From PLOWO2-12-38-17 sp963709355 (GTDB taxonomy: Bacteria > Planctomycetota > Brocadiia > Brocadiales > Brocadiaceae), in the NCBI GenBank assembly GCA_963709355.1, contig CAVPVY010000005.1:1860001-1924000 (forward strand): 64,000 nucleotides of DNA. Direction: 5' to 3'. This document shows positions 1 through 7,672 of this stretch, piece after piece (position 1 is the first letter of the stretch; the number at the start of each line of letters is the position of its first letter). The notes beneath the pieces were generated by a model. That model searched no databases and was not told the DNA's origin. It saw only the letters and a program-made list of their open reading frames with translations. The position numbers and the translations under genes are program-made.

Positions 1-199
1 AATGTAATTTTAATAACACAGTTGAGCCGCAACCTATGCCTGTTATAGACTCTCACCAAAATACGAATTGTTTTCCTTCTTTATATTTCTACTTATCCAG
101 TAAACTTAGTACTCCTTGAATTAAAAAAATAAATTTATATAATAATTTTAATTAGTAGGAACTTTATTTAATTTTTTTTTGTTTTTTAGGTTGTATGCA

Positions 200-790
200 A
201 TGAGGGAAGAAAACAGTAGAAGAAAAGAATTTGAAGAAACCGCCATGGAACATATTGATTCCCTCTATAACATGGCTCTAAGGCTTGTTTTTAATAAGGA
301 GGAGGCAGAAGACCTCGTTCAGGAAACTTATTTAAAGGCATATAGGTTCTTTGATTCCTTCCAAAAAGGGACAAATATAAAGGCATGGCTTTATAAAATT
401 CTCAAAAATACATTTATTAATAAATACAGAAAAGAAATTGCAACACCAAGTGAAATTTTATACGAGGATTTAGAAGCGGTTAATTCAGGTTTAGTCTATA
501 AGCAGGAGACAAACTCAGCAGAATTAGCCGATACATTAGAAGGCAAATATGCAAACTTTAGCGGACTGCTGGAAGATGATATAAAACAGGCACTAGATAG
601 CTTACCCACCGAATATCGGGAGGCAATTTTGTTGTCAGATGTTGAGGAATTATCATATCAGGACATTGCTGAAATAGCAAATGTGCCTATTGGAACGATA
701 AAGTCCAGATTAAACAGGGGTAGAAAGTTACTTCAAAAAAAGTTATTTGAATACGCGAAAGACAAGGGTTTTATTAAGCGGGAGAAATAA
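200..790 (+). CDS. ECF-family RNA polymerase sigma factor
   Basis: Extracytoplasmic-function sigma factor of about 196 residues, expected to direct RNA polymerase to a stress or envelope regulon. Region 2 is visible near the N-terminus (EEAEDLVQETYLKAYRFFDSF, followed by IKAWLYKILKNTFINKYRK) and region 4 near the C-terminus (LDSLPTEYREAILLSDVEEL then a helix-turn-helix ending GTIKSRLNRGRKLL). I prefer the ATG at 200 over the TTG at 179, which has no ribosome site; an ATG at 245 is also possible. The stop overlaps the start of the next gene by one base (TAATG), so sigma factor and anti-sigma factor are translationally coupled. Family assignment is firm; the regulon cannot be read from the sequence. 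Confidence 0.93.
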   Translation: MREENSRRKEFEETAMEHIDSLYNMALRLVFNKEEAEDLVQETYLKAYRFFDSFQKGTNIKAWLYKILKNTFINKYRKEIATPSEILYEDLEAVNSGLVYKQETNSAELADTLEGKYANFSGLLEDDIKQALDSLPTEYREAILLSDVEELSYQDIAEIANVPIGTIKSRLNRGRKLLQKKLFEYAKDKGFIKREK

Positions 791-1617
791 TGTCTTGTAC
801 AGAAATAATTAAACACCTTTACGAATTCATTGATAATGAGGTTGATAAATCTAATTATCTTACAATTAAAAGACACCTTGAGCATTGTATGGATTGCCGT
901 CAACGTTATGAATTTGAGAAAGGTATTCGGGCCATGATAAAAGCTCACTGCATAAATGTAACCGCTCCTAAACATCTGCATCACAAAATACTAAACGGTC
1001 TCAATTCCATTGACCTTGAAAATATTAAACAAACACCTGAAAAAATAATTCCAATCCCAAAATTAAAACGCAAGTTGTTTTCAGCACGTTCATATGCGCT
1101 TGCAGCATCTATACTTCTTTTAATAGGAGGGGGGATCTTCTACTATACAAGCTATGTCGTCAATACCGACTCCTCATCCATTGTAGACAACGTGGTAAAG
1201 AACCACGTCAATGCAGTAAATAATAATCTCGTCTTCAATGAAAATACTTCCGTTGTTGGTAACATTAATAAATATTTTGATAACAATAGTAACAGATTTA
1301 ACAAAATATCACCCCGGGTCAGTTTAGAAAGGGTCCGTGTTGTTGGAGGCGTACCCGTTAATTTGTGCGGTACAACCAGTCCATGCGTTATATTTGACAA
1401 GGGCGGCAATAAACTGTCCCTGCAAATAGTCCGTGCTGGCAATTTCAAAACTAAAAACCTCGAAAGAACTCAAATAGGACCCAAAGAGTTTTATTTTGGT
1501 AATTCGCTGGGATTCAATTCGGTATTATGGGTAGATGATGGCGTAACGTATTGTCTTACCTCAGACATTAATAAAAATGACATGCTGAATTTTGCAACCA
1601 CCCTAATTTCACGCTGA
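790..1617 (+). CDS. zinc-finger anti-sigma factor, membrane anchored
   Basis: Probable partner of the preceding sigma factor. The N-terminus has the zf-HC2 type pattern His-x3-Cys-x2-Cys (HLEHCMDCR, residues about 30-38), the usual sigma-binding anti-sigma domain. One membrane segment follows near residues 96-118 (YALAASILLLIGGGIFYY), leaving a C-terminal domain of about 155 residues outside the cytoplasm that contains a Cys-x5-Cys pair (CGTTSPC) and could sense redox or envelope state. That sensing role is inference. The one-base overlap with the sigma gene supports the pairing. Confidence 0.85.
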   Translation: MSCTEIIKHLYEFIDNEVDKSNYLTIKRHLEHCMDCRQRYEFEKGIRAMIKAHCINVTAPKHLHHKILNGLNSIDLENIKQTPEKIIPIPKLKRKLFSARSYALAASILLLIGGGIFYYTSYVVNTDSSSIVDNVVKNHVNAVNNNLVFNENTSVVGNINKYFDNNSNRFNKISPRVSLERVRVVGGVPVNLCGTTSPCVIFDKGGNKLSLQIVRAGNFKTKNLERTQIGPKEFYFGNSLGFNSVLWVDDGVTYCLTSDINKNDMLNFATTLISR

Positions 1618-1961
1618 TTATTTGAATGCATGCTAATCTTTTAATATCATCCCAACATTTACCGCTTCAATTTTCTGAGAAATATTCGGCCAAGCCAAGA
1701 TACCTTCTATCTATAAAACAAATTCAAAACAATCTAAGAAATAAATCTTGCAATTTTCATATCACATTATAAAATTCCAGCCTGAAATCTGTAAAATTTT
1801 CTTCTGTCTGAATTTTGCAATTGTACACAAATTCGTGCAGATGAGCATAATGCGAGTAAGATTGATTAAATAAAGCGAACCCATCATTAATTTAGTGAGC
1901 ACATGCAGCTTTACCGAACATACATTTTATTAAACTCATAAATATTTTAAGAAGTAATAAA
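1618..1961. other. intergenic stretch, no feature recognised
   Basis: This 344-base AT-rich gap separates the anti-sigma gene from the cyclase-family gene. I see no open frame with a ribosome site, no strong hairpin followed by a T run and no RNA gene in it. It presumably holds the promoter of the downstream gene, but no convincing -35/-10 pair could be chosen. Confidence 0.5.
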
Positions 1962-2588
1962 ATGAAACTTTATGATATTACCCTTACCATATCAGAATCA
2001 ATTATTACCTGGCCAAGGAACCCGAAAGTATCCATTCAAAAAACTCGCTTGATTTCTGAAGGCGACTCCTGTAATGTATCTGAGCTAAAATTCGGCTCAC
2101 ACTGTGGAACACACATAGACGCCCCGTATCACTTTGAAGAAAACGGTATAAGCATTGACCAGCTTCCGCTGAGTTACTTCATTGGAGACGTAACAGTATT
2201 TAATATAAAAAATAAAGAAAAGATTGATTTAGAGGATATAAAATCATTAAAATTAAATAATATTAGTAGAGTTATTTTTAAAACCATTAACTCCACCTAT
2301 TGGAAATTACCTGAGTTTAGAATCGATTTTGTTTACTTAACAAAAGAAGCCGCCCGATATTTAGTGGATAGCAACATCAAGCTGGTTGGAATAGATTATC
2401 TCTCTATTGAAAAGTATGGAAACAAGGGTGCAGATACTCATCATACACTTCTGAAAAACGGTATAGTAGTTATCGAAGGGCTAGATTTAAGCGAGGTTGA
2501 GGCAGGAAATTACGAACTCATTGCGTTACCATTAAAAATAAAAGACTGTGACGGGAGCCCGGCAAGAGTAATCCTGAGAAAACAATAG
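1962..2588 (+). CDS. cyclase family protein (kynurenine formamidase-like)
   Basis: Metal-dependent hydrolase of the cyclase/kynurenine formamidase family (208 residues, normal length). The family signature is present near residues 47-57 as HCGTHIDAPYHF, in which His and Asp residues bind the catalytic metal; a second conserved element, DTHHTLL, lies near residue 157. Members hydrolyse amide or ester bonds (arylformamidase, isatin hydrolase and others), and the substrate cannot be told here. The gene stands alone in front of the pyruvate:ferredoxin oxidoreductase operon with about 150 bases between, so a functional link is not implied. Confidence 0.85.
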   Translation: MKLYDITLTISESIITWPRNPKVSIQKTRLISEGDSCNVSELKFGSHCGTHIDAPYHFEENGISIDQLPLSYFIGDVTVFNIKNKEKIDLEDIKSLKLNNISRVIFKTINSTYWKLPEFRIDFVYLTKEAARYLVDSNIKLVGIDYLSIEKYGNKGADTHHTLLKNGIVVIEGLDLSEVEAGNYELIALPLKIKDCDGSPARVILRKQ

Positions 2589-2635
2589 AAAAAATTTAGA
2601 TGCTGAAACAATACTGAAAACGAGTTCGACACAAG

Positions 2636-2674
2636 GTTCAGCATGACATAGAGCCTTTGCTTGTCATTCCGAAC
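2636..2674. repeat. imperfect palindrome of the dispersed intergenic type
   Basis: GTTCAGCATGACA (2636-2648) pairs with TGTCATTCCGAAC (2662-2674), 11 of 13 positions, around a 13-base loop. This resembles the dispersed intergenic palindromes containing TGTCATTCCGA found in many bacterial genomes. It lies between the cyclase gene and the por operon and could also slow or end transcription, although no T run follows. No second copy was noticed in the window. Confidence 0.5.
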
Positions 2675-2745
2675 TTCTTTTGGAATCTCTTTGAAATTAC
2701 TTAACATCAAATTAAGTACTCTCTAACAATAGGAGGATGTGTCCA

Positions 2746-3294
2746 TTGATTGAAATAAGAGTTCACGGACGCGGGGGGCAGGGTTCGGTAACGGCTGCAG
2801 AATTACTTGGATTTGCAGCCCACAGCGACGGAAAATATGCGCAGGCATTTCCATCTTTCGGTTCTGAAAGAATGGGGGCACCTGTTCAGGCTTTCGTACG
2901 AATCAGTGACAAGCCCATCCGTATCCGAAGTCAGGTATATAAACCAAATTATGTTATTGTACAGGATCCTACTTTACTGGAAGTAATTAACGTCCTGGAT
3001 GGACTTCAGGAAAGCGGATTATTGTTGATTAATTCAAAGAAAAAGCCTTCAGAGCTAGGAATAAACACAATGGCCAGGATTAAGACAATTCCCGCCATGG
3101 AAATTGCACTGGAAGTAATTGGAAGACCGATTATGAATACCACCCTGCTTGGCGCATTTGCAGCGGCAACAGGAGAAATAAGCATGGAAGGTATCAAAAA
3201 GGCAATCCAGCATAAGTTTCCAGGATCTGTTGGCGAAAAAAACATTGCGGCTGTATTAAAGGCATTTGATTTTATTAAAAAGGAGTCATTATGA
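2746..3294 (+). CDS. porC: pyruvate/2-oxoacid:ferredoxin oxidoreductase, gamma subunit
   Basis: Gamma subunit of the four-subunit pyruvate (or related 2-oxoacid):ferredoxin oxidoreductase, which interconverts pyruvate + CoA with acetyl-CoA + CO2 and reduced ferredoxin. The N-terminal IEIRVHGRGGQG is the family hallmark. Start choice: an ATG at 2737 directly abuts the ribosome site AGGAGG (2731-2736), leaving no spacer, whereas the in-frame TTG at 2746 sits 9 bases behind it and gives a protein beginning MIEIRVHGRGGQG, as in homologues. I therefore use TTG. The stop overlaps the start of the next gene by four bases. Confidence 0.92.
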   Translation: MIEIRVHGRGGQGSVTAAELLGFAAHSDGKYAQAFPSFGSERMGAPVQAFVRISDKPIRIRSQVYKPNYVIVQDPTLLEVINVLDGLQESGLLLINSKKKPSELGINTMARIKTIPAMEIALEVIGRPIMNTTLLGAFAAATGEISMEGIKKAIQHKFPGSVGEKNIAAVLKAFDFIKKESL

Positions 3295-3551
3295 GATTAG
3301 ATTTAGGCGCTATTGCAAAGGCAGGCTCAAGCAAGGCAAATAAAACAGGTGGGTGGAGAAACTATAAGCCCATCTTTCATCAGGAAAAGTGTATTAGCTG
3401 CGGTCTCTGTAGAATATATTGCCCGGAAGGCTGCGTTTACATGTTAGAGAAAAAGAAGTACATGGTTGATTATGCTTATTGTAAGGGTTGTGGAATTTGT
3501 GCCGAGGAATGCTCTTCAAGCGATATTGAAATGATAGTGGAGGAGAAGTAA
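3291..3551 (+). CDS. porD: pyruvate:ferredoxin oxidoreductase, delta (ferredoxin) subunit
   Basis: Small two-cluster ferredoxin subunit (86 residues) that passes electrons from the catalytic subunits to free ferredoxin. Two [4Fe-4S] motifs are visible: CISCGLCRIYCPEG near residue 34 and CKGCGICAEECSS near residue 64. The second has Ser where Pro usually follows the fourth Cys; this affects no ligand. It overlaps porC by four bases and porA by one (TAATG), indicating translation as one polycistronic unit. Confidence 0.93.
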   Translation: MRLDLGAIAKAGSSKANKTGGWRNYKPIFHQEKCISCGLCRIYCPEGCVYMLEKKKYMVDYAYCKGCGICAEECSSSDIEMIVEEK

Positions 3552-4735
3552 TGAGTACGACATTTATTGAAGGCTCAATCGCAGTAGCCAAGACCGTCGG
3601 TGTCTGCAGGCCACACGTGATTTCAGCGTACCCTATAACACCACAGACACATATTGTTGAACATCTTTCGGAGTTGGTGGCTAACGGAGAAATCAAATCA
3701 GAATATGTTAATGTGGAAAGTGAGCATTCCGCCGCATCGGTAGTTTTGGGGTCTAGTGCGACAGGTGCGAGAACATACACCGCTACCACTTCTCAAGGAT
3801 TTTTACTCATGATCGAGGTGCTTTTCAATATCGCCGGGATGCGTCTTCCCGTTGTTATGACGTGCGTCAATCGCGCCGTTTCAGCTCCCATTAATATCTG
3901 GAATGATCAGCAGGATTCTTTAACAGCCCGCGACAGCGGCTGGATACAGCTTTATGCCGAAGACAATCAAGAGGCCGCCGATATGCACTTGCAGGCGTTT
4001 AAAATCGCTGAAAATAAAGATATCATGCTTCCCGTTATGGTATGTATGGATGGATTTGTTCTGACACACTCATTTGACCCTGTTGAACTCATTTCGCAGG
4101 CAGATGCAGATAAATTCCTGCCGCCATACAAACCTCAATATTATTTAACACCAAAAAATCCACTATCATTTGGCACCATGGTGGGTCCGGATGGGTACAT
4201 GGAAACGCGATACTTCATTGAAAGAACGATGCGCGCATCATTGCAGGTTATAAGCGATGTCGCTACGGAGTTTCATAACCAATTCGGCCGTTTCCAAGGC
4301 GGACTTATTGATACATATAAAGTTGAAGATGCATCACTGGTACTCATTTCTATGGGTTCCATTATTGGAACAGTAAAAGACGTCGTGGATGAACTCAGGG
4401 CAAAGGGGCAGAAGATTGGCGTTATGAAGATTCGCACATATCGTCCGTTCCCGAAAGACGAAATCTATAAAGCCCTGAATCATGTTAAGGAAATCGCCGT
4501 ACTTGAAAAAGCTGTTTCTTTAGGATACGGCGGCATATTAGTAAATGAAGTGAAGAGTGTCTTCTACGGCAAACCCAAAACACCTAAGATTAATGGATTA
4601 ATTGTCGGGTTAGGCGGAAGAGACATCACAGTGGATACTATACATCAGGTTATCAGGGAGGCTGTTAAGGCTGCAACTGAAGAAAAATTTGTTGGACTCA
4701 ATGAAGCATTAATTGGAGGTAAACAAAACCAATGA
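3551..4735 (+). CDS. porA: pyruvate:ferredoxin oxidoreductase, alpha subunit
   Basis: Alpha subunit (394 residues), which contributes the pyrimidine-binding side of the thiamine diphosphate site and the CoA-related domain. The signature AYPITPQT lies near residues 25-32, and the C-terminal transketolase-like domain is complete, with VLEKAVSLGYGG near residue 320. In an autotroph using the Wood-Ljungdahl pathway, as anammox bacteria do, this enzyme would convert acetyl-CoA to pyruvate with reduced ferredoxin; that direction is inferred from the presumed host. The specific 2-oxoacid cannot be proved from sequence alone. Confidence 0.92.
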   Translation: MSTTFIEGSIAVAKTVGVCRPHVISAYPITPQTHIVEHLSELVANGEIKSEYVNVESEHSAASVVLGSSATGARTYTATTSQGFLLMIEVLFNIAGMRLPVVMTCVNRAVSAPINIWNDQQDSLTARDSGWIQLYAEDNQEAADMHLQAFKIAENKDIMLPVMVCMDGFVLTHSFDPVELISQADADKFLPPYKPQYYLTPKNPLSFGTMVGPDGYMETRYFIERTMRASLQVISDVATEFHNQFGRFQGGLIDTYKVEDASLVLISMGSIIGTVKDVVDELRAKGQKIGVMKIRTYRPFPKDEIYKALNHVKEIAVLEKAVSLGYGGILVNEVKSVFYGKPKTPKINGLIVGLGGRDITVDTIHQVIREAVKAATEEKFVGLNEALIGGKQNQ

Positions 4736-5646
4736 CAGCTATTACACTAGAAACCGCAAAAGAACAATCCTGCACACTATTGGCAGCCGGGCATACCGCC
4801 TGTACAGGCTGCGGTGAAGCGCTTGCCGCAAAGCTTGTACTAGGCGCCGCAGGTTCAAATATTATCGTTACAGACGCCACAGGGTGTTTGGAGGTATTTA
4901 CAACAAAATTTCCTCAATCATCATGGGAAGTCCCTTTCATCCACTCGCTATTTGAAAATTCAGCCGCCGTAGCATCCGGTGTGGAGGTTGCGCTGAAGGC
5001 GCTTGGCAGGCAAAACGAGGCAAAGGTTATTGCACAGGGCGGCGATGGCGGCACAGCCGATATTGGCTTACAGGCGCTCAGTGGTATGTTAGAAAGAGGA
5101 CACGATATCCTCTATGTTTGCTATGACAACGAGGCGTATATGAATACCGGCGTTCAGCGCAGCGGATTAACGCCCTTTGACTGCATGACTACCACGAGTC
5201 CTTGTGGTGAACTTTCATGGGGGAATAAGCATAATAAAAAAGACATGCCCTCCATTGCCGCTGCTCACGGTATTCCTTATGTCGCAACGGCCTCTGTAGC
5301 ATTCCCAAAAGACATCGAGAATAAAGTAAAGAAGGCGCTGTCAATAACAGGCCCAAAATACATGCAAATTCATTCTCCCTGTCCGCTTGGCTGGAGGACA
5401 AACCCGCAATTCACAATAAAAGTAGCAAAACTTGCGGTTCAGACAGGGCTATATCCGATTTTTGAAATGGAAAATGGCAAGGTAACAAAGGTAAGGAAGG
5501 TTTCGTCTCCAAAGATACCTGTAGAGGAGTACCTGAAGATCCAGGGACGTTTTGCCCATCTCTTCAAGTCGCCAAAGGGCAAAGACGAAATCCAGAAAAT
5601 TCAGGAGATTGCAGACAGGAATATTGAGAAGTACGGGCTGGCATAG
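4732..5646 (+). CDS. porB: pyruvate:ferredoxin oxidoreductase, beta subunit
   Basis: Beta subunit (304 residues), which binds thiamine diphosphate/Mg and the proximal [4Fe-4S] cluster. Cluster ligands CTGCGEA lie near residues 22-28 with a later Cys in SPCPLGW. The TPP motif is GGDGGTADIG (about residues 102-111) continuing to NEAYMNTG. It starts inside the porA stop (four-base overlap), and gene order porC-porD-porA-porB is that of four-subunit enzymes. No clear terminator follows; the 213 bases after the stop hold no gene. Confidence 0.93.
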   Translation: MTAITLETAKEQSCTLLAAGHTACTGCGEALAAKLVLGAAGSNIIVTDATGCLEVFTTKFPQSSWEVPFIHSLFENSAAVASGVEVALKALGRQNEAKVIAQGGDGGTADIGLQALSGMLERGHDILYVCYDNEAYMNTGVQRSGLTPFDCMTTTSPCGELSWGNKHNKKDMPSIAAAHGIPYVATASVAFPKDIENKVKKALSITGPKYMQIHSPCPLGWRTNPQFTIKVAKLAVQTGLYPIFEMENGKVTKVRKVSSPKIPVEEYLKIQGRFAHLFKSPKGKDEIQKIQEIADRNIEKYGLA

Positions 5647-5859
5647 AAGCTAATTTTTTAGCTCACCGCAAAGATGCAAAGAACGTAAAGGTTAAGACCG
5701 AAGTTATCTATTTTAAACGAATAGAGGCAGTAGTATCGTTGAATTTCTTTATTCTCCGTCTTCTCCTTTACTCTGCTGACTGATATGGCATGATATAATA
5801 TGCCGACATTTATAGAATAAAGATAAAAATGAATGTTATGATTAGATCTAGAAATACCA

Positions 5860-6540
5860 ATGGACTATCCGCAACTTGAACTCATAGTTCAAAAAGTAGT
5901 CAACGATGCAACGCACGTCAATTGGTGGCTATACCTGTTAATTCTTCTGGTTTCAGGCGCGGGCGCATTCTTTGGGTCTTATCTGAAAAAGAAGGCTGAA
6001 AATGTGGCCACCAAGGAGGACATCGAAGCCATTACTAGAAAAATTGAGGATGTTCGAGCAGAATACGCGGCACAACTCGAATCACATAAGGCATCCCTTC
6101 ATCTTTCAAATCAACTGAAACTCGCAGCCCTCGACAAGAGGCTGCAGAAGCACCAAGAAGCCTATACGCTCTGGAGAAAACTTTTTTTCGACTTAAGAAA
6201 TGAACAAAGAATTGGCCAAGTGATTGATGAATGTCAAACGTGGTGGAACGAAAACTGCCTATATCTCAGCGACGAGGCAAGATCGGCCTTCAACCGAGCA
6301 ATTTCCCTAGCTGTTGATTTTAGGAATCTGCCAAGAACAGACTCTAACGAAATACGGGAGTGGTTCAAGCTGATCAAGGCAGCAGGTGATAGGATCGTGG
6401 AGGCCGTTAACCTTCCATCTTTGGGCGAAGGCGAAACTAAAGCCATAGAAACACTCATGAAAAATCATAACAACGCAATCCAGCGGATGCCATACCCGCT
6501 GGCTGCGCCAGCGGTAGGCGCCGGTTTTCGGCAACGTTAG
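5860..6540 (+). CDS. hypothetical membrane protein with coiled coil (first cassette gene)
   Basis: Function not recognised. The 226-residue protein has one membrane segment near residues 22-42 (NWWLYLLILLVSGAGAFFG), a basic stop-transfer patch, then a long charged helix (about residues 45-100) likely to form a coiled coil, and a soluble C-terminal part. Its stop codon lies inside the folding site at 6465-6542, as is common for integron cassette genes whose reading frames run into attC. Its base composition is clearly richer in G+C than the two following genes, which also suggests separate origins. Confidence 0.65.
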   Translation: MDYPQLELIVQKVVNDATHVNWWLYLLILLVSGAGAFFGSYLKKKAENVATKEDIEAITRKIEDVRAEYAAQLESHKASLHLSNQLKLAALDKRLQKHQEAYTLWRKLFFDLRNEQRIGQVIDECQTWWNENCLYLSDEARSAFNRAISLAVDFRNLPRTDSNEIREWFKLIKAAGDRIVEAVNLPSLGEGETKAIETLMKNHNNAIQRMPYPLAAPAVGAGFRQR

Positions 6541-6542
6541 CT
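6465..6542 (+). mobile_element. attC-like recombination site 1
   Basis: Candidate integron attC site. The left part reads ATAAC-AACGC-AATCC-AGCGG and the right part GCGCCGGTTTTCGGC-AACGTTAGC, so the arms GC..CGG..GCC and GGC..CCGG..GC pair imperfectly. Between them is a strong inner hairpin, CGCTGGC-TGC-GCCAGCG (6497-6513 region, extended by TACC/GGTA with one bulge). The GTTAG core lies at 6536-6540, and the upstream gene stops within it. Core matches to RYYYAAC/GTTRRRY are imperfect, so this is a structural inference, strengthened by a better site 450 bases further on. Confidence 0.55.
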
Positions 6543-6592
6543 GGCGGTTATTCTAGCTTGTTGCTTCATAAATAACCTCAAGGAAATTTCTG

Positions 6593-6988
6593 ATGAAATT
6601 CTTTAAAAAAATATTTGACAAATACAACCAGAAAAAGCACGTCAACGAGTATAATATTAAATCTCAAGATTTGGTACTAAAGGCTCAAAAAATATTTAAT
6701 GATTATGGTCAAGCCCTTTTGGAATGTAATGAAATTAATAAACGAAAACATAAAGAATTCATGGAAATGTTGGATGTAGATACTTTGAAAGCCTTGCAAT
6801 CCTTTGATGAACCTTTTCAAAACAAATTTGATATTCGTTTATTACCGTATGATAAAGAGAAAATAAGAGAAGCTATTGAATTTCTTTTACAATATGTGGA
6901 CAAAACAGATACTACTCGTATTGGACTACTTGAGACTGGTTTGTTATTTCTTGACGATTTCATAGACTATAGCAAACTTGGATCTTAA
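6593..6988 (+). CDS. hypothetical protein (second cassette gene)
   Basis: Unrecognised 131-residue soluble protein, strongly charged and predicted mostly helical, without signal peptide or membrane segment. The start ATG is preceded by AAGGAAA at a normal distance. It lies wholly between attC-like sites 1 and 2, one gene per interval, the expected layout of an integron cassette. It is AT-rich, unlike the preceding cassette. No motif allows a functional guess. Confidence 0.6.
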   Translation: MKFFKKIFDKYNQKKHVNEYNIKSQDLVLKAQKIFNDYGQALLECNEINKRKHKEFMEMLDVDTLKALQSFDEPFQNKFDIRLLPYDKEKIREAIEFLLQYVDKTDTTRIGLLETGLLFLDDFIDYSKLGS

Positions 6989-6992
6989 AAGC

Positions 6993-7064
6993 AGCTAACA
7001 AAGCACTTCACCTGACCACTATTTCGCTACGCTTTATAGCGGCAAGTGAGCTTCGTCGTTAAAT
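6993..7064 (+). mobile_element. attC-like recombination site 2
   Basis: The best attC candidate in the window. It begins AGCTAAC and ends GTTAAAT, a perfect match to the GTTRRRY core (7058-7064). The inner arms are AAAGCACTTCACCTGACC (7000-7017) and GGCAAGTGAGCTTCGTC (7041-7057), which are imperfect reverse complements with unpaired bases, as in true attC L boxes. An inner CGCTA/TAGCG pair (7025-7029, 7037-7041) closes the loop. The total of 72 bases is in the normal range. It begins four bases after the stop of the second cassette gene. Confidence 0.7.
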
Positions 7065-7072
7065 TAAAAAAA

Positions 7073-7594
7073 ATGAGATCAAAGGCGATAGAGGCATACA
7101 AGATACTTAACGATGTACTCGGGGATTTGGTGATTGGAACTAACACTATTGACCACCTTTTCCACCCATTACTATCTTCACAAATGGATGAGAAATATAA
7201 AATTGGCATAACTCGTCTATGTGTTTTCCACTTAATTATTACGCTGAACAAATACATTGAATTTTATCATCATTATAAAGCTATCATTCCAAAAGAAACA
7301 CTAAATTCCTGCAAGGATTTGATGAAGATTTTGAAAGATAAACAAATTCCTAAATTCAGGAATAAGGTCGTTGGGCACATTTGGGATAAAGAAAGAAAAG
7401 CCCCGATTACTGATCAAGAAAGCGACATATATTCACAGAGGATTTATGGCGGGAATTTTAATGCTTTTCTACTTTGGATAAATAATCCGAACGACAATGT
7501 TTTCCCCAAAACAGTTATTTCAATCATCGAGAATGCAAAAAAGAAGATAGCCGAGGATTATAAAATAGAGGATTCGGAGATTTTCAAAAGCTAA
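7073..7594 (+). CDS. HEPN-like helical protein (third cassette gene)
   Basis: A 173-residue all-helical protein not confidently named. Residues 96-102 read RNKVVGH, fitting the Arg-x4-6-His motif of HEPN ribonucleases; AbiU2-like or related HEPN proteins are plausible, which would suit a defence or toxin role. This is a motif-level inference only. A GTG at 7046 would extend the protein but lies inside attC-like site 2; the ATG at 7073 begins just after the core GTTAAAT, so it is preferred. No clear ribosome site is seen for either. The gene ends six bases before the remains of a third attC-like site. Confidence 0.6.
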   Translation: MRSKAIEAYKILNDVLGDLVIGTNTIDHLFHPLLSSQMDEKYKIGITRLCVFHLIITLNKYIEFYHHYKAIIPKETLNSCKDLMKILKDKQIPKFRNKVVGHIWDKERKAPITDQESDIYSQRIYGGNFNAFLLWINNPNDNVFPKTVISIIENAKKKIAEDYKIEDSEIFKS

Positions 7595-7599
7595 ATTTC

Positions 7600-7624
7600 A
7601 TTTAACAAAGCACTCCACTGGAAG
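7600..7624 (+). mobile_element. left half of a third attC-like site
   Basis: ATTTAAC (7600-7606) matches the RYYYAAC core exactly and is followed by AAAGCACTCCACTGGAAG, close to the left arm of site 2 (AAAGCACTTCACCTGACC). No matching right arm or GTTRRRY core follows; instead a dispersed 29-base motif begins at 7638. The site therefore appears truncated, marking the end of the cassette array. Confidence 0.55.
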
Positions 7625-7637
7625 AACGAAAAGAAAC

Positions 7638-7666
7638 GAAAAGGGTCGGGTCTTGATTCTTGATGT
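7638..7666. repeat. 29-base dispersed repeat, copy 1
   Basis: GAAAAGGGTCGGGTCTTG continuing to TGATGT is repeated at 39663-39691 with 26 of 29 identical bases. From memory, GGGTCAGGTCTTGA-like sequences border REP-associated (Y1/RAYT) transposase genes in many bacteria, so these may be remnants of such elements; no transposase gene is present at either place. Copy 1 sits exactly where the third attC-like site is cut off. Confidence 0.5.
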
Positions 7667-7672
7667 TGTTTC

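Noticed and set aside
5649..5700. Hairpin GCTAA..TTAGC and a CACCGCAAAGATGCAAAGAACG string after porB
   Set aside because: The stem is only 5 bp and lacks a T run; the string resembles common dispersed intergenic sequence but has no second copy here.
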